Of a stretch of DNA of 64,000 nucleotides, positions 34,815 to 43,404 are shown one piece after another. The translations under genes and the position numbers were made by a program. The stretch's first letter is position 1; each line of letters opens with the position of its first letter. The notes below the pieces were generated by a model. That model had not been told where the DNA came from. It searched no databases and saw only the letters and a program-made list of their open reading frames with translations. The stretch is from CAXBGS01 sp963975425 (GTDB taxonomy: Bacteria > Planctomycetota > Planctomycetia > Pirellulales > Pirellulaceae), in the NCBI GenBank assembly GCA_963975425.1, contig CAXBGS010000003.1:372001-436000 (forward strand). The letters are read 5' to 3'.

Positions 34815-35363
34815 ATGACGCGCGACATACCTGCAGATCGCCATCCGCGGCCAGATGAACAGTTCGTGCAACTGTTCGCTCGACACGAACGTGACTTACG
34901 CGCCTTCATTCGTTCGATGGGACTTGAATGGACGGCCGTAGATGACGTTCTGCAGACAGCCAGCCTTGTGATGTGGCGTAAATGGGATGAGTTCGATCCC
35001 GATTCAAACTTCATGCACTGGGCACGGGTCGTCGCAAGATTCGAGGTCCTGAAGTTCCGCCGCAATCTGGCCCGAGACCGACACGTCTTTCACGACAGTG
35101 TCATGGAATTACTTGCGGACGCGTCGGAAGAACTTGATTCGCAAGTTTCGACCGATTCCTATCGCAACGCGCTTCACCAATGCTTGGAAGAATTGCCGCC
35201 ACGAACCGGACATCTGATCCGAGCCGCCTATCAGGGTGATCGATCGATTCGCGACGTCGCCGACGACGCGGGCCAATCCGCCGCGGCATTCTACAAAACG
35301 CTAAACCGAATTCGCGAGAAACTGAGGCGGTGCATCCAAAAGCGTCTAGACTTGGTTCACTAG
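34815..35363 (+). CDS. ECF sigma factor, planctomycete gvs1-like (module C)
   Basis: A 182-residue sigma-70-family protein of the Rhodopirellula/Verrucomicrobium type. Region 2 reads FVQLFARHERDLRAFIRSMG and VDDVLQTASLVMWRKWDEFD, with the typical FMHWARVVARFEVLKFRRN. Region 4 is QCLEELPPRTGHLIRAAYQG then RDVADDAGQSAAAFYKTLNR. Proteins of this group are usually followed by a FecR-type membrane protein, as here 109 bp downstream. It probably controls module C (FecR-LamG, PSCyt1/DUF1549/DUF1553, DUF1501), perhaps from a site near 35428. Start ATG 34815; no strong Shine-Dalgarno. Confidence 0.87.
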   Translation: MTRDIPADRHPRPDEQFVQLFARHERDLRAFIRSMGLEWTAVDDVLQTASLVMWRKWDEFDPDSNFMHWARVVARFEVLKFRRNLARDRHVFHDSVMELLADASEELDSQVSTDSYRNALHQCLEELPPRTGHLIRAAYQGDRSIRDVADDAGQSAAAFYKTLNRIREKLRRCIQKRLDLVH

Positions 35364-35472
35364 AAACCCTGCTATGGCCACGACATCGTACGCATTGCAG
35401 AGACCAAGCACATTTCCAAGAAAAATCCTATTTTTTCGCGGGTAATCCCAGTTCGATCGGGAGTGTGTTTGT

Positions 35473-37107
35473 ATGGATGAAGATCGCATCATACAGCTCA
35501 CTCAGGCTCACCTCGACGGACGCATCTCGGACCAGGACTTCGCTGATCTGCAGCAGCGACTGACCGACAATCCCGACGCGCGTAGGATCTACGCGCAATT
35601 CGCTCGTTTGGATGCCGAACTATGCGAAACTGGCATCGATGTCATCCCAACAAAGACGATGGTCGAGCGGAAGCCGTATCGACCGATGGGTCGGCCATTC
35701 GATTTGCGAATACTCGCGGTGGCCGCGACGATCCTGTTGTTAATCATTCCTGTCTGGACGCGATGGCCCGGTGACGAAGAGCGCAGTCTTGATTCGAAAC
35801 CGGTCCCGGTATCGCCCGTTCGCAGCGTAGCCGTCATCTCGGCCGAAGCAGATGCGGTGTGGAACACCGATGCAACGAAGTCGTTGGGTAAAGGCACAAC
35901 GCTTGAACCAGGGAAACTGGAATTGATGGCCGGATTGGCTCAGATTGATTTCTTCTGTGGCGCATCGATCACGTTAGCCGGACCTGCGGTGATCGAAATG
36001 CGGAACAGCAAGCTTGCCATCTTGCACAGCGGTCGCGTTCGAGCGGATGTACCGCCGGCCGCTCGCGGATTCGAAATTCGCGCCTCTGATGTACGGCTGG
36101 AGGATCTTGGGACGAGTTTTGGTATTGCTGCCAATGCGAACGGTCAAGCCAAAATTGTGGTGTTTGATGGCGAAGTCCGTGCGATCGATCGCGGCGGCCG
36201 GTTTGTATCCTTGCTTACCGGCGACGCGGCAAATCTCGCCGGTGGCAAAGCGTCAAAGGTTTCCACTGGCATGACTTCCGAAACGGCGGCAAACGACGCA
36301 AGTGCGTTTCCTGACATCGATGCGGTCATTCGGCAATCCGGCGGTCTGGATGAATCCCGCTACGCAACCTGGAAAGCGGCCGCGACGCATCGACGGCAAG
36401 ATCCGCGTTTGGTTGCCTATTATGACTTCGAAGGACTCACCGATGCGTCACGTCGGCTGCCCAATCAAGCGACCAACGGTGGCGGCTCGGAACTTGACGG
36501 CGGCATTGTCGGCGCCCGCGTCTCGGTGGGCCGATGGCCGGCGAAAACAGCGCTTGATTTCCGTGGGGAAGGCGACCGAGTGCGTTTCGATATACCCGGC
36601 GACTTTGATGCGATCACGCTTTACGCATGGGTACGCATAGATGCGCTCGACCGCCAACTGAATTCTCTGTTCCTCACGGACCACTATGATCCCGGTGAAA
36701 TCCACTGGCAGCTTTCATCGCTCGGAACGCTTCGGTTTGCGACGAGCCCGGCAGGTGTCGTGGACGACATCCAAGCCGAAAACCGTCGATTTGTCTCCAT
36801 ACCATTCTGGAATTCCAGCAAGAGCGGGCAATGGTTTCTGCTGGCAACCACGGTCGATCGCCAGGCTAGGCAAACGGTCACGCATTATATTAATGGTCAA
36901 GCCATCGGTCTCGGTAAAGGTCACAACACGGACAAGCCGCTTCCGAAAATGCGAATCGGGACTGCGGACTTAGGCAACTGGACCGAGCCCATCAGCCCTC
37001 TGAGTGCGATACGTTCGTTAAACGGACGCATCGACGAATTCGCGATCTATTCGGCCGCGTTGTCCGCCGACGAGATTCAGACGATCTATGAACAGGGAAA
37101 GCCATGA
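35473..37107 (+). CDS. FecR domain and LamG domain membrane protein (module C)
   Basis: A 544-residue protein. The cytoplasmic N-terminus (1-75) resembles anti-sigma domains (ITQAHLDGRISDQDF then LQQRLTDNPDARRIYAQFAR). One membrane segment lies at about 76-94 (LRILAVAATILLLIIPVW). A periplasmic FecR-like domain is at about 150-260 (LELMAGLAQIDFFCGASITL, then VRLEDLGTSFGIAANANGQA). A LamG/concanavalin-like domain at about 310-544 ends in GRIDEFAIYSAALSADEIQ. FecR proteins relay an outer signal to an ECF factor, and here a lectin-like domain could do the sensing. GGGAG lies about 10 bp before ATG 35473. The stop overlaps the next gene's ATG by four bases. Confidence 0.85.
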   Translation: MDEDRIIQLTQAHLDGRISDQDFADLQQRLTDNPDARRIYAQFARLDAELCETGIDVIPTKTMVERKPYRPMGRPFDLRILAVAATILLLIIPVWTRWPGDEERSLDSKPVPVSPVRSVAVISAEADAVWNTDATKSLGKGTTLEPGKLELMAGLAQIDFFCGASITLAGPAVIEMRNSKLAILHSGRVRADVPPAARGFEIRASDVRLEDLGTSFGIAANANGQAKIVVFDGEVRAIDRGGRFVSLLTGDAANLAGGKASKVSTGMTSETAANDASAFPDIDAVIRQSGGLDESRYATWKAAATHRRQDPRLVAYYDFEGLTDASRRLPNQATNGGGSELDGGIVGARVSVGRWPAKTALDFRGEGDRVRFDIPGDFDAITLYAWVRIDALDRQLNSLFLTDHYDPGEIHWQLSSLGTLRFATSPAGVVDDIQAENRRFVSIPFWNSSKSGQWFLLATTVDRQARQTVTHYINGQAIGLGKGHNTDKPLPKMRIGTADLGNWTEPISPLSAIRSLNGRIDEFAIYSAALSADEIQTIYEQGKP

Positions 37108-39800
37108 GAAATGTTGCGGTTATCATCATCGCCAACATGTTGGTGTTGTCGGCTGTCGTTGCAGAAGAAGTGACCGATGGCGAGAAACTGTTTGCACTGC
37201 GAGTCAAACCGCTGGTCGCCGAAAAATGCATGGCCTGCCACGGTGACGATCCGGATGAAATCCAAGGCGAGTTCGACATGCGCACGCGGGAGTCCATGCT
37301 GCTTGGCGGTGAATCGTTCCAGCATGAAGTGCTGATCCCCGGTAAAGGCGACGAAAGCTTTCTGTACTTGACCACAACGCGTCAGGAGGGTGGATACGAA
37401 ATGCCGCCCAAGGAAGCAGATCAATTGTCCGAAGAACAACAATGGTGGATTCGTGACTGGATCAACGCCGGAGCGCCTTGGCCGGACGACGAACGCGTTA
37501 AACAAATACAAGCCGAGTATGCCGAAGGCGAAAAAGTGTTGACGTCCAAGGCACTTTCAGACGACTGGCAAAATCGCCGCTATGAACCTGGCAAGCTGTG
37601 GGCGTATCGCCCCTTGAACGTTGTCGACGTACCTGCCGACGCTCACCCGGTCGATTGGTTCATTGATCGAAGACTCGCGGAGGTGGAATTAGAACCTGCC
37701 CCATCGGCCAACGCCGACAAACTGGTGCGACGAATCAGCTTTGGCTTGACCGGTTTGCCGCCGCAACCGGACGACGTGAGTCGCTTTTCATCCGATTACG
37801 AAAACAATCCAGAGACTGCAGTTTTACGTTATGCCAAAAGACTGATGCGGTCGCCGCACTATGGTGAGCATTTCGGTTTGCACTGGTTGGATGTTTCGCG
37901 GTACGCGGATTCGGCCGGATTTGCGAACGACTATAGCCGTCCTAATGCATGGCGGTATCGCGATTACGTGGTACGTGCATTCAACGATGACAAACCTTAC
38001 GACGACTTCGTTCGCGAACAAATCGCCGGCGATGAAATCAACCCCAACGATCCTGAGCACCTGATCGCGACCGGTTTTCTGCGGATGGGTCCGTGGGAAC
38101 AGACGGGAATGAGCGTTTTCAAAGAGACTCGTCAACAATGGCTCGACGACGTCACCGATTCTGTCGGTCAAGCATTTCTTGGTCACGCGATGCAATGCGC
38201 CAAGTGTCATGATCACAAGTTTGATCCCGTGCCAACGCGAGATTACTACGGCATGATGGCCGTGTTCTCGACCACGCAGTTCAGTGACCGCGATGCGCCA
38301 TTCTTAGACACCGAAAACCAATCGGGGTTTAAGGAATCCGACGAATGGGTTCAGGCAAAAGTGGATGCCTATAACCAACAACAAAAACAGCTCAGCCAAC
38401 GCGTCAGCAAGCAGCAGAAAAAAGAGACCGCCGAGGCGAAAGTAGGTGATAACGGATTGCTGCCCGGCGACGAAGCTTCGTTGGCGCGGATGCGCAAGAA
38501 CATCATGCGTCACAGTCTAGAATTCCATCGAACCCAACCGATCGCACTTAGCGTCTATACCGGCAGCACGGTTGAGCAAAAGAATTACAACAAACGCATC
38601 CTGTTGCCTGAAAACCCGTGGCTCAGAGGGAAGCTTGAACCCGACACCATCTTCAATGGCGGAAGCGTTTACTCGCCTGGCGAGCCGGTCAAACCCGGGG
38701 CGCTGAGTGCGGCCGAATCGCTTGGCGGCATCGCCCCTCAACCTTTCGCCGGTGGCAAATCAAAGCGGAGGCTCGCGTTGGCGGATTGGATCGTCAATCC
38801 GAAGAATCCCTTAACCGCAAGGGTCATGGTCAACCGTGTATGGTCGTGGCACTTCGGCCAAGGCTTGGCGGCCAATCCCAATAACGTCGGCGGAACCGGT
38901 GGTGTGCCGACGCATCCCAATCTGCTGGATTACTTGGCCGATTGGTTCGTCCATCACGATTGGTCCGTCAAGCAGTTGAACGAATTGATTGTGACCTCCA
39001 AGGCCTATCGTCGAAGCTCGCTTCACCCATCCCCCCAAGCACTGTCTCAGCGAGACCCCGGCGGAAAATTGTATGCAACATTCTTGCCGCGCCGTTTGAC
39101 GGCAGAAGAACTGCGTGACGCGATGTTAGTCGCCAGCGGCGAATTGAATCGACAAATCGGCGGTATCCCGGCCAGGCCGGACGTGAATTTAGAAGTCGCG
39201 TTTCAACCTCGCCAGATCATGGGAGGCACCGCGTCGGTCTACGAGCCCGATCCATTGCCGGATCAAAGAAATCGCCGCAGCCTCTATGCCGAAAAACTTC
39301 GTGGACTGCGTGATCCGTTTTTCGAATCGTTTAACCAACCCGGACCCGACAAATCCTGTGAACTGCGCGAGACGTCGACGGTCGCTCCACAAGCGCTGAC
39401 GCTATTCAATTCTGGCGAAGTCCTCGATCGCGCCTACGCCATGGCAAACCGCTTGACCAGCGAAAACCTTGATCCACATGCCACCATTGAAAAGGCGTTC
39501 CGATTGACACTCGGACGCGCGGCCACCGAAGCCGAAATCAAGGAATGCATCGAGCATTGGAACCAGGCCGCGACCGAAGAATCATCCAAATCGTACGACC
39601 TAAAAACCTACCCAAGCAAAATCGAACGGACCGTGATGGCTGAAAAGACCGGTGAACCCTATAGCTTCGAAGAACAGATGCCGGCGTACACCCGATACCA
39701 ACCCGATATTCAACCGGCCGAACTCGATGCGACGACCCGCGGGTTGGCGCAAGTCTGCTTGGTGCTTTTCAATCTGAATGAATTCGCTTACTTGGACTGA
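37104..39800 (+). CDS. PSCyt1, DUF1549 and DUF1553 protein (module C)
   Basis: An 898-residue exported protein (signal MRNVAVIIIANMLVLSAVVA). A planctomycete cytochrome (PSCyt1) domain is at about 28-125 with haem motif CMACH (42-46) and the PPKEADQLSEEQQWWIRDWI segment. DUF1549 spans about 185-395 with LVRRISFGLTGLPPQPDDV and a second CXXCH near 365 (CAKCHDHKFDPVPTRDYYGM). DUF1553 spans about 555-885 (LTARVMVNRVWSWHFGQGLA, then LRETSTVAPQALTLFNSGEV). A charged linker sits between them. It is translationally coupled to the FecR-LamG gene and followed after 2 bp by DUF1501. Two haem-like motifs in one chain suggest a redox role; unproven. Confidence 0.9.
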   Translation: MRNVAVIIIANMLVLSAVVAEEVTDGEKLFALRVKPLVAEKCMACHGDDPDEIQGEFDMRTRESMLLGGESFQHEVLIPGKGDESFLYLTTTRQEGGYEMPPKEADQLSEEQQWWIRDWINAGAPWPDDERVKQIQAEYAEGEKVLTSKALSDDWQNRRYEPGKLWAYRPLNVVDVPADAHPVDWFIDRRLAEVELEPAPSANADKLVRRISFGLTGLPPQPDDVSRFSSDYENNPETAVLRYAKRLMRSPHYGEHFGLHWLDVSRYADSAGFANDYSRPNAWRYRDYVVRAFNDDKPYDDFVREQIAGDEINPNDPEHLIATGFLRMGPWEQTGMSVFKETRQQWLDDVTDSVGQAFLGHAMQCAKCHDHKFDPVPTRDYYGMMAVFSTTQFSDRDAPFLDTENQSGFKESDEWVQAKVDAYNQQQKQLSQRVSKQQKKETAEAKVGDNGLLPGDEASLARMRKNIMRHSLEFHRTQPIALSVYTGSTVEQKNYNKRILLPENPWLRGKLEPDTIFNGGSVYSPGEPVKPGALSAAESLGGIAPQPFAGGKSKRRLALADWIVNPKNPLTARVMVNRVWSWHFGQGLAANPNNVGGTGGVPTHPNLLDYLADWFVHHDWSVKQLNELIVTSKAYRRSSLHPSPQALSQRDPGGKLYATFLPRRLTAEELRDAMLVASGELNRQIGGIPARPDVNLEVAFQPRQIMGGTASVYEPDPLPDQRNRRSLYAEKLRGLRDPFFESFNQPGPDKSCELRETSTVAPQALTLFNSGEVLDRAYAMANRLTSENLDPHATIEKAFRLTLGRAATEAEIKECIEHWNQAATEESSKSYDLKTYPSKIERTVMAEKTGEPYSFEEQMPAYTRYQPDIQPAELDATTRGLAQVCLVLFNLNEFAYLD

Positions 39801-39802
39801 TC

Positions 39803-41215
39803 ATGAGTCAGAAAACACCCGTTGCTTTCGCAACTCCTAATCGTCGCGAAGCTCTATTCGGACTCGGTGCCGGTTTAGGGTCCGTTGCGCTAACGTCGCT
39901 GTTAGAACGAACCAACGCCGCAAGCACGAGTGCGGGCGGGGTTCATCATCCGGCCAAAGCGAAACGCTGCATTTTCTTGATGATGGAAGGCGGCCCCTCG
40001 CACATCGACACGTTTGATCCCAAACCAGAACTAACGAAACAACATCTCAAAGCGTTCACTCGAAAAGGCGACATGGAAAGCGCGATGTCATCCGGCAAGC
40101 GTTACTATGTCAAGAGCCCGTTCGAATTCATCAAAGCAGGACAGAGCGGTGCGGACATTTGCACGCAATGGGAGCACCTGAAACATCGCGTCGACGACAT
40201 CTGTTTTTTCCGCGGCGCCCAGGTGGATAGCGTTAATCATCCCACCGCATGCTACCAACTGAACACGGGCAACCAATTCGGTGGCGATCCGGCCGTCGGC
40301 GCTTGGGTGACCTATGGGATGGGCACATCCAATGAAAACTTGCCGGGATTCGTTGTTCTGCCTCGCACAAGTTACCCGCAAGGCGGCGCCGGAAATTGGT
40401 CCAACGGTTTCCTGCCCGCCGGATTCCAGGGCACACCGTTGCGTCCGGAGGGAAGTCCTATCCTGAACCTCAATCCTCCCGAAGGAGTCTCACGCGAGCG
40501 CCAGCGAAAAAACCTGGACTTGCTGAGCAAGCTGAACCAACAACACCTGGATCAGCGCCCCGGTCGCAGCGATCTGGAGGCGAGATTATCCAGTTACGAA
40601 TTGGCGTACCGAATGCAGACCGAAGTCCCCGGCGTGTTGGACCTGGACGGCGAAACGCAAAGCACTCTGGATGCGTATGGAATCGGCGAAGCTAAGACGG
40701 ATTCGTTCGGACGCAAGTGCTTGCTGGCCAGGCGTCTGGTCGAAAAAGGCGTTCGGTTTGTTCAGGCATATGCCGGAAACTGGGATAGTCACGACTACAT
40801 CGAAAAGGCACACGGATCGCTCATTCAATCTGTCGACAAGCCGATCGCAGCTTTATTGGGCGACCTGAAAGATCGAGGAATGCTGGAAGACACGCTGGTC
40901 GTGTGGTGTGGCGAGTTCGGACGGACGCCGGACAACGGGCTGCGCGGGGGAAGTCAATCGTACGGACGCGACCACAACGCAAAGGCGATGACGATGTGGT
41001 TTGCCGGCGGCGGCTGCAACGCGGGTCATACCATCGGCGGTACGGATGAAATGGGGGCGACCGCGGTCGAAGAGGTCCATCACATACGCGACGTCCACAT
41101 CACGTTGCTGCACATGTTGGGACTCGATGACAACAAGCTTACTTATTACCACGCCGGCCGCTTTAAGCAGCTCAGCCAGTTCGGTGGAAACTTGATCGAC
41201 AAACTAATCGCTTAG
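39803..41215 (+). CDS. DUF1501 domain protein, Tat-exported (module C)
   Basis: A 470-residue DUF1501 protein. A Tat signal is visible (PNRREALFGLGAGLGSVALT). Motifs: RCIFLMMEGGPSHIDTFDPK, HPTACYQLNTGNQFGGDPAV, VRFVQAYAGNWDSHDYIE, VVWCGEFGRTPDNG, the SYGRDHNAKAMTMWFAGGG stretch and EEVHHIRDVHITLLHMLGLD. It retains the Asp/His positions shared with sulfatase-like enzymes (MMEGGPSHID and GRDHN). It begins 2 bp after the DUF1553 stop, so it is the last gene of the sigma-led module C. It converges on the PIG-L gene only 9 bp away. Confidence 0.9.
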   Translation: MSQKTPVAFATPNRREALFGLGAGLGSVALTSLLERTNAASTSAGGVHHPAKAKRCIFLMMEGGPSHIDTFDPKPELTKQHLKAFTRKGDMESAMSSGKRYYVKSPFEFIKAGQSGADICTQWEHLKHRVDDICFFRGAQVDSVNHPTACYQLNTGNQFGGDPAVGAWVTYGMGTSNENLPGFVVLPRTSYPQGGAGNWSNGFLPAGFQGTPLRPEGSPILNLNPPEGVSRERQRKNLDLLSKLNQQHLDQRPGRSDLEARLSSYELAYRMQTEVPGVLDLDGETQSTLDAYGIGEAKTDSFGRKCLLARRLVEKGVRFVQAYAGNWDSHDYIEKAHGSLIQSVDKPIAALLGDLKDRGMLEDTLVVWCGEFGRTPDNGLRGGSQSYGRDHNAKAMTMWFAGGGCNAGHTIGGTDEMGATAVEEVHHIRDVHITLLHMLGLDDNKLTYYHAGRFKQLSQFGGNLIDKLIA

Positions 41216-41224
41216 CTTTCCACT

Positions 41225-41965
41225 CTAAATCAGCTCTTGCAACGACTTCAGTGCGAGTGGCTCTTTCGTTGCGAATGGTTCGCCAAAGTCGCGGTTGATC
41301 AGGCGTCCCCAGTTGGCGGCATCATCTCTCAATCGATCAAGCAGCGCCGGCGAGTCGGTCGGTCGACCGGTCACGAATTGACTCTCGTACGCGGCAATCG
41401 ATTCCTTCTTTCGGGTCCAGTGATCACTGATGTCGACAATCCAGTTCGGCTGAACCGCCAAACGCAAGTGGATGCAATAGTAATAGTAAACGCGTTCAGG
41501 ATGAAATCGTTCGCCGGGCATGTCCGTCTTGCTTAGTTTGGACCAAAAACGTGCCGCTTCGATCATGCCGGTGGCCGCGACGTGATCCGGATGCGCGTCT
41601 TCCCAATAGGGCGCGAAAATCCAGCGCGGCCGCAGCATGCGGAAATAGCTTGCGATGAGCTGTCTCGCCTCCAATGTGTGTTCAAGTTTTCGATTCGGCA
41701 GCCCCGCATTTCCCCGCCAAGTCAGGTTCAATATCTCGGTTGCACGTGCCGTCTCTTTGCGTCTGAGTGATTCGCTGCCGTGCGGGGTGGGTTCACCTGT
41801 GGTCAGGTCTAGCACGCCGACACGCCATCCCATGTCGATCATCTTGGCGATCGTGCCTCCCATGCCCAATTCGGCATCATCCGGATGCGGCGCGACGACC
41901 AGCATATCCAGCGGGTCCACCTGCGTTAGTGCGGACGGTGGGTCAGTGAAAATTGTGATACTCAA
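41225..41965 (-). CDS. PIG-L family deacetylase (BshB1-like)
   Basis: A 246-residue zinc-dependent N-acetylglucosamine deacetylase of the PIG-L/LmbE fold, cytoplasmic. The metal-site motif is VVAPHPDDAELGMGGTIAKM; also WRVGVLDLTTGEPTPHGSES, GNAGLPNRKLEHTLEARQ, and EDAHPDHVAATGMIEAARFW with the third metal ligand. The order and spacing resemble BshB1, the bacillithiol-pathway deacetylase, but the acceptor could be another GlcNAc conjugate. Start ATG 41965. It stands alone on the minus strand, downstream of the large VWA operon but separated from it by about 190 bp. Confidence 0.85.
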   Translation of the reverse strand: MSITIFTDPPSALTQVDPLDMLVVAPHPDDAELGMGGTIAKMIDMGWRVGVLDLTTGEPTPHGSESLRRKETARATEILNLTWRGNAGLPNRKLEHTLEARQLIASYFRMLRPRWIFAPYWEDAHPDHVAATGMIEAARFWSKLSKTDMPGERFHPERVYYYYCIHLRLAVQPNWIVDISDHWTRKKESIAAYESQFVTGRPTDSPALLDRLRDDAANWGRLINRDFGEPFATKEPLALKSLQELI

Positions 41966-42156
41966 GGCAATGGGCTCGCAGATTCAGTGGACGTTGCGCG
42001 TGTTCGTTAACTTAGTCATGTGTTTCAGCGAGTTGTAACCGCATCGCGAACACTCTCGCGTGTTTGCCGATTTAAAAGCAGAGCGTCGTTTCGGATTCCA
42101 GGAAATTCGCGTCCCCAGACCAGTAAGACAAACTTCGTGGCGGTCCTGTATCGTTT

Positions 42157-43404
42157 CTAACGTTGATAAATCGGCAAATAATGGTATCGCACACTCAGGC
42201 TCAACACCGCTAGCGCGGTTGCGTAAACGACGCCCAGATTCTTTTCCTCGCCGGTCCGAGATATCCAAGATCCGTCACCGCGTTGTTGATCTAACAATAG
42301 CTTGGGGACAAGTGCATCAGCGATCTCGGCCATCTTGCCGCCTGCCTGATGCATCGACTGAGCGTAGTAGTAGATACCGTAAAAGAAAAAACGCTCGTTC
42401 TCACGAGGAGGATTTTCCAGCAGCCATTTGGAGGCGCCGGAAACGAAAGGCGAATCGTATTGCCCGCAAACCTGCATCGCCAACATTCCCGCGGCCGTCA
42501 TGGTGAAAGACGGGTGGTGTGTTCCCGGTGTATAGCTGAAACCACTGACGGCCACGCGGGGAGTCCCATCCGCGTTGCGTGGCGACGCGTAAGAATTTTC
42601 AAGATATGTCACCGCATCAGCGATCGCACTGGCGGGCACATCCAATCCATCATTCTTCGCCGATCGCAACGCCATCAGTTGCCAAACGGAAACGGACAAG
42701 TCCGAATCGGTGCTGGTCGGCGTGTACCGCCAACCTCCATTCAGCTTGGTGGGTTTTCGAACTTTTTGCGCCGCCAAAATTAGTTTTAATGCATCAGCGA
42801 GGGCCGAGTGGATTCGTTCGTTTTGTTGCGTCGTTGCCCCCATCCCCAACACCTCGGTCAGCATCAGTGTTGTGATCCCGTGGCCATACATCCGCGAACC
42901 GTCTGATCCGCCAAAGTATCCTTCACGCGTCTGATGATTCTTTTGCAAGATGAAATCGATCGCGTTCCGCATGGCGGACCCGCGCGGGGTTGATTCGGAT
43001 GGATCCGTTCCCAGTGCGGCCATTGCCATGATCGCCAACGAAGTCATCGCAACCTGGTGCCCGCGATCAGCGATTCGACCATCCTGTTGCGAAAAACTGG
43101 TCAGGAAATCAACGCCGCGCGCGACGGCCCGGTCGATGTCGTCCGCGACATACAGCCGGCGTGTTTCGTCATCCGACGATGCTTTACAGGACGCGATCAA
43201 ACTAGCCGTCATGGCGATCCATCCACGGCGACTGATTCGGCGACTGTCGTGATCGTGGCAAAACCGTTGGCCCTCGGTCATTTGCGATACGACATCACCG
43301 CAATCAACGAGCCGTCCGATATCACCATTAAAATTCGAACCGACGGATTTTCGCCTGCAAGCCAAAACGTCTGTATGGCTATCGGAACGGTAACGCATGG
43401 TCAT
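42157..43404 (-). CDS. Prenyltransferase/squalene-oxidase-repeat protein, exported
   Basis: About 415 residues. A Tat-like or lipoprotein-like signal (RISRRGWIAMTASLIASC) occurs at about residues 57-74. Several alpha/alpha repeats of terpene-cyclase type follow: AVARGVDFLTSFSQQDGRIA, AIDFILQKNHQTREGYFGG, LKLILAAQKVRKPTKLNGGW, AVTYLENSYASPRNADG, and LLLDQQRGDGSWISRTGEEK. A catalytic DXDD is not evident, so it may be a non-enzymatic toroid. The start at 43404 is set by an AGGAGG site and by overlap with the stop of the giant upstream gene. It is the last gene of the VWA operon. Role unknown. Confidence 0.75.
   Translation of the reverse strand: MTMRYRSDSHTDVLACRRKSVGSNFNGDIGRLVDCGDVVSQMTEGQRFCHDHDSRRISRRGWIAMTASLIASCKASSDDETRRLYVADDIDRAVARGVDFLTSFSQQDGRIADRGHQVAMTSLAIMAMAALGTDPSESTPRGSAMRNAIDFILQKNHQTREGYFGGSDGSRMYGHGITTLMLTEVLGMGATTQQNERIHSALADALKLILAAQKVRKPTKLNGGWRYTPTSTDSDLSVSVWQLMALRSAKNDGLDVPASAIADAVTYLENSYASPRNADGTPRVAVSGFSYTPGTHHPSFTMTAAGMLAMQVCGQYDSPFVSGASKWLLENPPRENERFFFYGIYYYAQSMHQAGGKMAEIADALVPKLLLDQQRGDGSWISRTGEEKNLGVVYATALAVLSLSVRYHYLPIYQR

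Noticed and set aside
42046..42067. Hairpin GCGAACAC/GTGTTTGC as a terminator for the VWA operon
   Set aside because: An 8-bp stem with one G-U pair is present, but there is no T-run on the minus strand and it lies about 90 bp past the stop. Too weak to list.
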